This document shows positions 32,715 to 41,309 of a DNA stretch of 64,000 nucleotides, in pieces. Position 1 is the first letter of the stretch; each line of letters starts with the position of its first letter. The DNA is from Plotosus lineatus. Lineage: Eukaryota; Chordata; Actinopteri; Siluriformes; Plotosidae. The notes beneath the pieces were generated by a model, which worked only from the letters and a program-made list of their open reading frames with translations, did not search any database and was not told where the DNA came from. The stretch is from NCBI GenBank assembly GCA_024760905.1, contig CM045745.1:2538501-2602500 (forward strand), in the 5' to 3' direction. The translations under genes and the position numbers were made by a program.

Positions 32715-33968
32715 GACCTGAGAAATGCCTACTACTTAGGGGACGAGTGGAAGACGGCCTTCAACACACCACTGGGGCACTTTGAATACCTGGTCATGCC
32801 TTTCGGACTAACCAATCCCCCGGCGGTCTTCCAAGCTCCGGTCAAAGACGTGCTTAGGGACATGCTGAACCACTTTGTATACGTATACCTAGACGACATT
32901 CTGATCTTCTCTAGGGAACAAGACGAACATCTCCGCCACTTGAGGATGGTACTAAAGAGGCTCCTGGAGAACAGATTGTTCGTGAAGGCAGAGAAGTGCG
33001 AGTTCCATGTCCCCTCAGTCTCATTCCTGGGGTTCATCGTGGAGAAGGGGCAGATAGGACCTGATCCGGCGAAAGTAAAGGCAGTGGTGGAGTGGCCGAC
33101 TCCAGGGACGCGGAAAAAGCTGCAAAGGTTCCTGCGGTTCACGAACTTCGACCGCCGGTTCGTGCAGGACTACAGCCGCCTAGCAGCCCCCCTCACACAG
33201 TTGACATCACCCAAGACCCCATTCCAGTGGTCCCCAAGTGCCCAAGCGGTGTTTGACAAGCTGAAGGCTAAATTCGTCCACACGCCTGTACTGAGTCACC
33301 CGGACCCCTCGCTGCAGTTCATGGTGGAAGTCGACGCCTCAGACTCAGGGGTGGGGGCAGTCCTCTCCCAACGGTCCCCCACAGACCAGAAGCTCCACTC
33401 ATGTGCCTTCTTCTCCCATCGCTTGTCCCGGGAGGAACGGAATGATGATGTTGGGAATCACGAGCTGCTGGCGGTGGTCTTGGCGCTCCAGGAGTGGAGG
33501 CACTGGCTGGAAGGAGCGGCTCACCTTTTCGTGGTCTGGACCGACCATAAGAATCTGTCCTACCTCCGTACGGCCAAGAGGTTGAACTCCCGTCAGGCAC
33601 GATGGTCACTCTACTTGGGGAGGTTCGACATCACACTGACCTACCGACCAGGCTCCCGGAATACTAAGCCAGATGCTCTCTCCAGGCAGTTCTCCTCGGG
33701 TGAAGACTCTACCATGGAAACCATCCTGCCCTCCTCCTGTATACTAAGAGCAGTCCAATGGGAGGTAGAACGACTAGTTCGGGACGCCCATCAAGGGGAC
33801 TCGGACCCCGTCGGGTGCCCCCAAGGCCAACTATATGTTTCCCCTACCAGCCAGAACCCCAGCACGCCAGTGGTCCTACGCTTCAAAGTTAGCCTGCCAC
33901 CCTGGAGCCCACTGAACTCTCTTCCTGCTCCGTCAACGCTTCTGGTGACCAACGATGGCAGCCGATAA
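32715..33968 (+). pseudogene. Gypsy reverse transcriptase and RNase H
   Basis: RT: DLRNAYY at 32717, [18 protein letters not shown] (32779), [11 protein letters not shown] (catalytic YLDD at 32886-32897), then the connection [17 protein letters not shown]. RNase [17 protein letters not shown] (33328), [18 protein letters not shown] and TDHKNLSYL (33541). Open from 32796 to 33968 without a stop, but the N-terminal fingers and the protease are deleted and a few residues after DLRNAYY are missing. Start assignment is meaningless because the 5' part is lost. Confidence 0.85.
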
Positions 33969-34602
33969 TAGGGAGTTTGTGAGAGCTTGCGTCACCTGTG
34001 CCCGGAGCAAGTCCTCCCATCGTGCGCCCACAGGTCTCCCCCCACCCTTGTCTGAGGGCAACACTGTCATCCTGACCGTAGCGGACCGGTTCTCCAAGGC
34101 GGTCCATTTTGATGCCCGACCCAAACTCCCCTCAGCAATGGAAACAGCGGGTCTCCTGATCCAACACGTCTTCCACCTCCACGGCATCCCTCAGGACATC
34201 GTGTCAGACTGGGGCCCCCAGTTTGCATCCAGAGTTTGGAAGACGTTCTTTGACACCTTGGGGGTCTCCTGCAGCTTGACCTCCGGTTACCACCCTCAGT
34301 CAAACGGGCAGGTGGAACGCGTGAACCAAAGCCTCGGGTCCTCCCTGCCCTGCGTCGCCTCCTGGGTCACACACTTCCCATGGGTAGAATACGCACACAA
34401 TTCGCTGATCTGCACCGCCACTGGGATGTCCCTTTTCATGGTGATCAATGGGTTCCAGTCCCCCCTGTTCCCCAGCCAGGAGGTCGAGGTGGCCGTCCCA
34501 TCAATCCCGGCACAGTTCCACAGAGCACGTCGAGTCTGGAAGGAAGCACGGGCTGCCCTGGAGCGAACAGCGGCCCGAAACCGGAGGAATGCCGATCACC
34601 AC
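33955..34602 (+). pseudogene. Gypsy integrase, catalytic region
   Basis: Contains [12 protein letters not shown] (second half of the zinc-binding motif), [23 protein letters not shown] (catalytic Asp), [17 protein letters not shown] (catalytic Glu) and a basic helix. The segment between TGLPPPL and SEGNTVILT is shortened, which removes the usual first catalytic Asp. The first zinc ligands are also lost by a deletion near 33900. The frame is cut by the ERV2 LTR at 34603 and resumes at 40421. Confidence 0.8.
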
Positions 34603-34939
34603 TGTAAGAATTTTCTCAGGAGAAGTTCCTAGTTAAACCTGCATGGTCTGGATTCCTGTATCTCAACGTCTGAGAGCGCTCCGGGAGCAACAGACGAGCA
34701 ACCACACGAGTGAAATCAGTCTGGTTTATTCATCGGAAGCTCAGTGTGTGTCACTGGGCATAAAGCTTTTATACAGTGGAGGTGTGTGCGTGAAAAAGTG
34801 GGTACAGAGTCACATGTTTCTTTGTTCACAGCTTATAAGTTGTACCATAAATCACAGTGCATGATAAGAAACCGTCCATCACATTCCTTTGCCTTAGGGG
34901 TGACATTTACTACTCTGTGAACTTTGACCTCAGGAAGAA
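34603..34939 (-). repeat. ERV2 3' LTR (truncated)
   Basis: Identical to 39974-40310 except for four substitutions. At 34939/34940 the LTR sequence stops inside U3 and the pol frame begins, so the deletion removed the polypurine tract and 106 bases of U3. Confidence 0.9.
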
Positions 34940-35953
34940 AGGAAGGCAGTGCGCGGGCAGGCATAAACGACCAGTCGAATCGAGTAGAATGCCGTCACTC
35001 GAGGGCTGAGAGCCCTGCGAGGACCAAAAATCAGTGTCTTCTGTGGACGCCGAGGACTGAAGGGATTTCAGATCCAAGTCAGGGAGGAGGGCGCTAAGCA
35101 TGTGTGAAGTTGACACCAGCGCGGGCTGCAGGAACGGCGGCATGGAGCCGAGCGAGGCAGCCTGTTTAGCCGCGCGGTCAGCCAAAGAGTTACCTCGTGC
35201 CTCATCAGTGTGCTCAGAGGAATGACCGCGGGTCTTTACGATCGCTAAACCTAGCGGGAGATTGCAGGACATAATAAGATCCTGGACTAAGGTGGAATGT
35301 GAAATGGGCTTACCGTCAGCAGCAGTGAAACCACGAGATTGCCAGATACGGCCGAAATCATGCGCCACCCCGAAAGCGTAACGAGAGTCAGTGTATATAG
35401 TAACATCCTGGTCGGAAGCGAGAGTGCATGCCCGAGTGAGCGCATATAACTCTGCTGCTTGAGCGGAATTAAAGGGGAGCGAGTACGCTTCCAAAACTTG
35501 GTCCGGTAAGGAACATACCGCGTAGCCGCAGAGGAACACTCCGTCGGAGGGTTTCGAGCATGACCCATCTACAAACAGGGAGAGACCTGTCGAGAGAGGC
35601 GTGGATAATAAGTCGGACCTAATACTGGTGTCATGGACAATGGTGTCCATGCAGTCATGTTCCAACGGTTCGCAGTCATCTTGAACATTAAGCAGGCGCT
35701 GTAGGACCTGGGCCACGTTATCTAGGGAGGAGGAACAAGAGATGGTTAGATTATCAGTAGCACAAAGGATGGCCTCGTAACCTGAATGACATTGAGAAGA
35801 CATGTGTTGTGTAGACAGAGTATTAAGGATATGCCTAACCTGATGGCTGGTGTGTAAAACGAGTGGATGAGAGAGCACTATTTTTTCTGCTTCGAGAACT
35901 AACACCGCACTGGCAGCGACAGCGCGGAGACAGGCAGGTAAACTCTGAGCCAC
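34910..35953 (-). pseudogene. ERV2 RNase H and integrase N-terminus
   Basis: A 347-codon open frame. RNase H features: LFVDGSCSKP (catalytic Asp), AQAAELYALTRAC (Glu), IYTDSRYAFGVAHDFG (Asp) and VKTRGHSSEHTDEARGNSLA (His/Asp). It degrades the RNA strand during reverse transcription in the family. The start of the integrase N-terminal region follows (LCLPAHCLPFFL), then the frame runs into the truncated LTR. Upstream it is separated from the RT frame only by a length change in a run of nine G (plus-strand C at 35994-36002). Confidence 0.85.
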
Positions 35954-35987
35954 AGTATCTAGAGTTTTGGAGAGGAAAGCACAAGGC

Positions 35988-37550
35988 CTAAGTCCCCCCC
36001 CCTTGGTCCTGCGCCAAGACTCCAGAAGCCGTGCCGGCCTGGTGAGCGACGTAGAGATGAAAGGGTTTGTTGTAATCCGGAAGCCCGAGAGTCGGCGCGG
36101 AGCATAGGGCCGACTTCAGGGCTTTGAATGCGTCCAGCATGTCCTCAGTCCAGACCAAGGGTTGATGGAGAGGGTCAGTGTGAGCCACGGCAGAGCGTAA
36201 ACGTTTGTCATAAAAGGAACAGTCCGGGATCCATTGGCGGCAGTAGTTAATGAGGCCTAGGAAAGCCAGGAGCTCTTGTTTAGTGGCAGGCTTCTGAGTG
36301 TCCACTATGATCTCGACGCGATCCTGAGTAAGGCGTTTTATCCCGTGAGAGAGTTCATAGCCCAGATATATCACAGTGGGGAGACAGAACTGTAACTTGG
36401 GCTTGGAGACCTTGAAACCCTTTTTTTCCAGTAAGAGGAGCAGTTGAACGGTTGCATCGAAACACAGTTCATAAGTTAGGCCGGACACCAGGAGGTCATC
36501 AGCATAAGAGTGAACGCAGGAACCTACGGGAACGTCAAGAGACCCCAGTGCATCCCTAACTGCAGCCGAGAAAACGGCAGGAGAGTCAATAAATCCTTGA
36601 GGTAATCTAGTCCACGTGTACTGTCGCTACCGGTGTGTGAAAGCGAAGAGAGGTTGTGTGCTTGGCTCAACAGGGATACTAAAACACGCCGAGCACAGGA
36701 CGATTACGGAGAAATGGGTGTGATCGCAAGGAATAGAAGCCATAATAGAGGGCACGTCCGGAACGACCGGCGAAACTGGGATGATGAGCTCGTTAATTTT
36801 TCTGAGGTCCTGTGTCAGACGCCAGGAACCGTCCGGCTTGGGAACCGGGTTCACAGGAGTGTTATAAGGGCTTGTGCACGGCACGATGATACCCTGTTCC
36901 AAAAGAGCGGCCAAAATAGTGTCGATACCCAACATTTTTTGAGGCGATAAGGGGTATTGTCGGATGTACACGGGCGAAATGTGCTTCACGGTAGCTTCAT
37001 ACGGGACGCAGTCCACACAACCCACGTCATTCTTCTGCTCTGCCCAAAGATTGGTGGGCAGCGTGTCGAGTACAGGGGGCGAGGTGGAACTCGCCACGCA
37101 CGCCGAATTAACATTAAAGGGCAAGGGCTGCGCTTGCAATGATAACAGAGAAACGGAGGAGGTGTCGCACGTTTGGATGGTCATGCTCGAACCTTGGAAA
37201 GAGATTTGGAACCCCAGAACACTCATGAGGTCGCGGCCTAGCAAATTAAAAGGGCATTCGGACATAGATACAAAGGAGTAGGATATTTGCAATTTATCAA
37301 GCGTAGGGTCATCAGGAAAACATAAAAGAAGGAGCGGCGTATATGGGGAGGAGAAGGGGACCCCATCTATTCCCACAGAGCTGGTAGACCTGGAGGAGAC
37401 AGCACCCTGATAGTCCCTGCCTAAAGAAGATAGGGTTGCACCGCTATCGATAACAAAAAGATATTCTACCCCTTCTAGAACAATAGGAAGGAGGGGCAGA
37501 TTCTCATTGCAGAGTGAATTAAACACTAGGTGCATTAAGCTACAGGTCAC
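35988..37550 (-). pseudogene. ERV2 protease and reverse transcriptase
   Basis: Protease core VIDSGATLSSLG (about 37460-37425), then a linker, then RT: YIRQYPLSPQK, GIIVPCTSPYNTPVNPVPKP, WRLTQDLRKINE and DVPSIMASIPCDHTHFS. A single stop codon at 36627-36629 follows LFAFTHR. The frame then continues with LPQGFIDSPAVFS and the catalytic YADDLLVS (36506-36483), and the thumb/connection (FLGLINYCRQWIPD) to 35988. The protease Asp and RT Asp pair are present. The X of YXDD is Ala; ERV1 has Thr. Confidence 0.85.
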
Positions 37551-37699
37551 GGGGTCCTTACTCCACGGGCATCCCTATTCGTGCTCCCGCGGGTATGGCC
37601 GTGTTGGCGCTACGCCTGCGGAATCTGAGTGGGGGCGAGACAAATTATCTCCTTGGTGGGTCCGAGAGGCAGAATTACATTCGTCTCTCTGTTTCTTTC

Positions 37700-37750
37700 T
37701 ACACTCTTTTTTGCAGTGCCCTTCCTTACCACAATAATGACATTTTCCGG
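37700..37750 (-). pseudogene. ERV2 nucleocapsid CCHC zinc knuckle
   Basis: KCHYCGKEGHCKKECRK fits Cys-X2-Cys-X4-His-X4-Cys. It lies just downstream of the RTE insertion in gag reading order and matches the ERV1 knuckle at 21311. Confidence 0.8.
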
Positions 37751-37766
37751 TCTTTCTATACGAATC

Positions 37767-38156
37767 TTCTTCTTCTTCTTTTCCTTTCGGTTTTTCCCTT
37801 CAGGGGTCGCCACAGCGAATCATCTGCCTCCATCTCACCCTATCCTTTGCATCTTCTTCTCTTACACCAACGACCTTCATGTCCTCTTTCACCACATCCA
37901 TGAATCGTCGCTTGGGTCTTCCCCTAGGCCTTCTGCCTGGTAGTTCCAGCCTCAGCATCCTATTACCAATATACTCACTATCCCTCCTCTGTACATGTCC
38001 AAACCATCTCAATCTAGCCTCTCTGACTTTGTCTCTGAAAGTCAGAGAGGCTAGATTGAGATGGTTTGGACATGTACAGAGGAGGGATAGTGAGTATATT
38101 GGTAATAGGATGCTGAGGCTGGAACTACCAGGCAGAAGGCCTAGGGAAAGACCCAA
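37767..38156 (-). mobile_element. RTE copy F: fold-back insertion in ERV2 gag
   Basis: Left half (37767-38030) is the RTE 3' end on the minus strand with its GAA-type tail at 37767-37780. The right half (38038-38156) repeats the last coding part on the plus strand, so 37911-38030 and 38038-38157 form a 120-base inverted repeat around a 7-base loop, with about one mismatch. Flanks GGTCTTTCTATACGAATC (37749) and GGTCTTTCTCTATGAATC (38157) look like an 18-base target duplication with two differences. Both strands therefore show the same C-terminal RTE reading (WFGHVQRRDSEYIGN). Confidence 0.88.
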
Positions 38157-38165
38157 GGTCTTTCT

Positions 38166-39671
38166 CTATGAATCCCTTCTCCTATTCTTATCACGAGGGC
38201 CCTGGGGGGCCACCGCCAGCAGAACCTTATTCTTCACATTCAATAGTCCATCTGATTCTAACATACGAACCCTTTCTCCGGCAGTTCTTACGATGAGACG
38301 TTGACGATCTGTGAAATGCGGTTTAAGTGCGCTCTGGACCTCTGGGAGACAATTACTTAAAAAACTGGACACGAACATAGAGTTTGCCGCTTCGGTATCA
38401 AGAGGAAACCCTCCTACATGACGCCAAGTTTCAGTAAAGCGATTCCAAAATACCGAGGTTAGTTCGCCTCGCTTCTGCTTGCAATTGGTCACGTGTGAAA
38501 GATCACAAGCTCCCTCCCGTCGGGAGACTAGATAAGCCGTAAGTTGCGCGCGCAGTTGGGTCAATGCCTCGGGATCATCCCGCCAAAAGAGGGTGGACCG
38601 ATAGGTGGTGTTACAACGACCCTCGACTTCCCCTTCTTCTTCCACTTTAACATTAGTCACTACGTCATTCTCAGGGGCCAAACAGGGGACGTTCTGAAGG
38701 ACCACAGCCTCATTGTAAGCTTACTTGAGGGTGTGTTGCAGGATAAAGCGATAATCCCCTCCCGTTAGCTGGCAATATCTGGTGGACCGTATAAGCATAT
38801 CTACGTAGGCTAGGGGTGTGTCCAAGCCGGGGAGCATGGAGATAATGTCCTTAAGTGCGGCCACGGATGGTGGCTCCACGACAATACCTCTTCCACGTTT
38901 CTGCCATATACAAGCTACATTCTCCACGGCCCTAGGTTTAGGTGGCTTCGGGAGAGGAGGGGGATCGGGCTGAGAGCCCGCGTCGGGACCAATGTCCCCC
39001 GGGTTTTCCCAATCCAAATCCTCATCCGTATCTTCGGAATCCTCCTCATTTACTGGTGGAGGCGGGGAGGGAATCACAACCGTGGGTCTTTGTTTCGATT
39101 TAATTTTAGGTCGCGCTCCGGCTCCGGGGGTTCCTCCTTCGGCAGCGAGCAGGGTTGGGTATAAGGCGGGGACCTCCGCTGGCTTAGGGTCAGCGGGGAG
39201 TAGCGGAACTTTCTCCCCCGATCCTACTGGATAGGGTGGGGGAGCCAACGGGGGAGTTACGGGGGACACAGTTTGCACACAGCAAGCTGGACTTTTGGTA
39301 TTTTTCCCTTTTCCCTTTTCTTTACTCATTAATATAGGTTTGGGGACACTCCGAGTCACCTTCTTGGGCTCGAAGGGCTTTTTAAGTTGTAACCAATACG
39401 AGCGCATCTCATACCATTTTACATAAGCCTCATTCATGTATTCATAATCCCAGGAGGGGTTGCCCGATCCATCATAAATCATGCGATGCGCGGATGTCAG
39501 AAATCCTGCATCAAAAGTCCCATTTCTAGGAAAGTTTGGCACCTGGTCTAGTCCCTCCGTCCATCCGGCTAAATTACTAAGCCATGGTTCAGTATAATAA
39601 GCAAGACCACATTTATTCATCCATTCCTTGGGGGTTTCCCCGGGATTAGGCTTTGGGTAGGAATTTCCCAT
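38166..39671 (-). pseudogene. ERV2 gag (matrix, linker, capsid)
   Basis: Starts MGNSYPKPNPGETPKEW: Gly-2 is the myristoylation site of retroviral matrix. About residues 1-115 matrix, then a proline/acid-rich linker (LAPPPYPV late-domain-like PPPY motif near residue 151; EEDSEDTDEDLDWE acidic patch), then capsid (YVDMLIRSTRYCQLTGGDY). A single TAA at 38721-38723 interrupts capsid; the same frame continues from 38720 to 38166 until the RTE insertion. The PPPY suggests ESCRT-dependent release in the family. Confidence 0.85.
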
Positions 39672-39780
39672 TGTTTACCCTCTAACAACAAAACAACAGA
39701 AAAAATACGTTGGCATACAGGAATACAGGGGCACCTTCTTTTTTCTTTCTTTCGTTTTTAGGTTTTTTTGTATTTGTATA

Positions 39781-39900
39781 GCGCTCTTCCCAGTTATAGC
39801 AACTGAGGATAAATCGTCCCAGTTATAGCAACTGAGGATAACCGTCCCTTCTAGAGAAGGGGATAAACCGTCCCTTATAAAAAGGGGATAACAGACGCTC
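39781..39900 (-). promoter_or_regulatory. ERV2 leader: four tandem hairpins
   Basis: Four units of about 27 bases stand in a row, each with a short perfect stem and the same flanks. Two are CCCAGTTATAGCAACTGAGG (39789, 39818), then CCCTTCTAGAGAAGGGG (39846) and CCCTTATAAAAAGGGG (39872). The stem bases change together between unit types. The position between primer site and gag is that of retroviral dimerisation and packaging signals. Confidence 0.6.
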
Positions 39901-39952
39901 AAATACTGCTAACCAGGTAGTCAAACAAATCTTGTCTTACCTGATCAGGAGT

Positions 39953-39970
39953 ATCACGTCGGGGTCACCA
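39953..39970 (-). promoter_or_regulatory. ERV2 primer-binding site, tRNA-Trp type
   Basis: On the minus strand TGGTGACCCCGACGTGAT lies three bases after the LTR. It is complementary to the tRNA-Trp 3' end, the primer also used by avian sarcoma-leukosis viruses. Confidence 0.85.
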
Positions 39971-39973
39971 AAT

Positions 39974-40416
39974 TGTAAGAATTTTCTCAGGAGAAGTTCC
40001 TAGTTAAACCTGCACGGTCTGGATTCCTGTTTCTCAACGTCTGAGAGCGCTCCGGGAGCAACAGATGAGCAACCACACGAGTGAAATCAGTCTGGTTTAT
40101 TCATCGGAAGCTCAGTGTGTGTCACTGGGCATAAAGCTTTTATACAGTGGAGGTGTGTGCGTGAAAAAGTGGGTACAGAGTCACATGTTTCTTTGTTCAC
40201 AGCTTAAAAGTTGTACCATAAATCACAGTGCATGATAAGAAACCGTCCATCACATTCCTTTGCCTTAGGGGTGACATTTACTACTCTGTGAACTTTGACC
40301 TCAGGAAGAATGCTGCCTTGTAAAACATCACAACAGCAATAAAAGTCCACGGTTAAAAGCACAGGAATGCTGCTAATTATACAATGGTTAAAGATAAGTC
40401 AGAATGTGACCTTACA
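39974..40416 (-). repeat. ERV2 5' LTR
   Basis: 443 bases with terminal TGTAAG/CTTACA inverted repeats, followed on the far side by the CCAC duplication. The minus strand contains TATAAAAGC (40145 region, from plus GCTTTTATA) and GAATAAACC (about 40105), a plausible TATA box and poly(A) signal. Confidence 0.88.
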
Positions 40417-40420
40417 CCAC

Positions 40421-40897
40421 TGAGCCCCGGCACCTCCCTACCCGGTCGGACAACAAGTGTGGCTCTCATCCTAGGACCTGCCCCCGCAAGTTGATTCAAA
40501 AAAACTATCTCCGTGATACATTGGGCCCTATGTAATTGAGAAAATCATAAACCCCAGTGCCGTCCGACTGAGACTCCCACCCTCACTCAAGGTACACCCA
40601 GTTTTTCATGTCTCCCTAATTAAGCCAATGGTAGAAAGTCCCCATTCACCCCCCCACCGACACCCCCACCCCCTCCTCCCAGACTGATTGACGGACATCC
40701 CGCATACACGGTCAACCGGATCCTTGATGTACACAAGCGGGGGCCGAGGCTTCCAGTATTTAGTGGACTGGGAGGGGTATGGTCCCGAAGAACGGTCGTG
40801 GATTCCCCGCGCCCTAATCCTGGACCCGGACCTGTTAGATGAATTCTATCGCCAGTTCCCGGACAAGCCTCGTCGGACGCCATGTGGCGCCCCTTAA
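40421..40897 (+). pseudogene. Gypsy integrase C-terminus and chromodomain
   Basis: After ERV2 the frame continues with YPVGQQVWLSS-like and [18 protein letters not shown] segments (frameshifted near 40497), [13 protein letters not shown] (40590-40630), then a chromodomain: [20 protein letters not shown] and [16 protein letters not shown] at 40709-40825, ending with a stop at 40895. In chromoviruses this domain reads histone marks and guides integration. Trp and aromatic-cage-type positions (YLVDW, SWIP) are present. Confidence 0.8.
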
Positions 40898-40909
40898 AGG
40901 GGGGGGTAC
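40897..40909 (+). promoter_or_regulatory. Gypsy polypurine tract
   Basis: AAAGGGGGGG precedes TAC and the TG start of the 3' LTR; it primes plus-strand DNA in LTR elements. Confidence 0.75.
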
Positions 40910-41266
40910 TGTCATGGTCTGTGCTGGCTGGCAAACTAACCTTTCCTTAATTCATTGCAGGTGCTGGTGAGGGGCGTGGCGGTTGCCAGTAGATGAGTTT
41001 CCGAGCGAGCGTACCTAGTGCTAATCTGCAATCAGCGGCAGCCAGCGATAAAAGGGAGCGGCATGCTCCCCTCCGCTATCAGAAGATTCGTTTCAGTGAC
41101 TCTGCTCCTCGACGTTCTCTCTGAGCCCTGGTTCGTGCTTGTGCTTGGCCAGTTCTCTTGATTTTCGTATTCTAGTGATTGACAGTGCTTAATGTTTAAT
41201 AAATCATTGAACCTTCTTTCGGTCTCCTGCATCCTTGGGTCCTACGCATACACTCCTGCCACAACA
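40910..41266 (+). repeat. Gypsy 3' LTR
   Basis: TGTCATGG...ACAACA, 357 bases, partner of 31463-31819. GATAAAAGGGAG and AATAAAT are retained. GGTTT follows as target duplication. Confidence 0.9.
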
Positions 41267-41309
41267 GGTTTAAGAAAGGCAAGTAACATAGATTGACCAA
41301 TCTTGAAAA

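Larger units (their letters stand above)
34603..40416 (-). mobile_element. Endogenous retrovirus ERV2 (young, internally deleted)
   Basis: Minus-strand provirus in the Gypsy integrase, target duplication CCAC (34599-34602 and 40417-40420). LTR ends TGTAAG...CTTACA. Order on its strand: LTR (40416-39974), Trp-type primer site, leader, gag, RTE fold-back insertion in gag, nucleocapsid, protease, RT, RNase H, a short integrase N-terminus, then directly the remaining 3' LTR (34939-34603). Most of integrase, all of env and 106 bases of U3 are missing. LTRs differ at 4 of 337 aligned positions. Related in gag and pol to ERV1 but with a different primer tRNA. Confidence 0.88.
31463..41266 (+). mobile_element. 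Sushi-ichi-like Gypsy chromovirus, split by ERV2
   Basis: Two 357-base LTRs (31463-31819, 40910-41266) flank gag, RT, RNase H, integrase and a C-terminal chromodomain, the gene order of vertebrate chromoviruses. The target duplication is GGTTT (31458-31462 and 41267-41271). ERV2 (34603-40416) interrupts the integrase region after CCAC. The LTRs differ at roughly 35-40 of about 350 positions by eye. The element has large internal deletions (nucleocapsid to RT; integrase core) and cannot move by itself. Confidence 0.88.

Noticed and set aside
37800..38304. Two overlapping genes on opposite strands with the same C-terminal protein
   Set aside because: Both come from the palindromic RTE insertion; neither is an independent gene.
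39786..39890. CRISPR-like array of short repeats in the ERV2 leader
   Set aside because: Units are contiguous hairpins without spacers, in a vertebrate retroviral leader.
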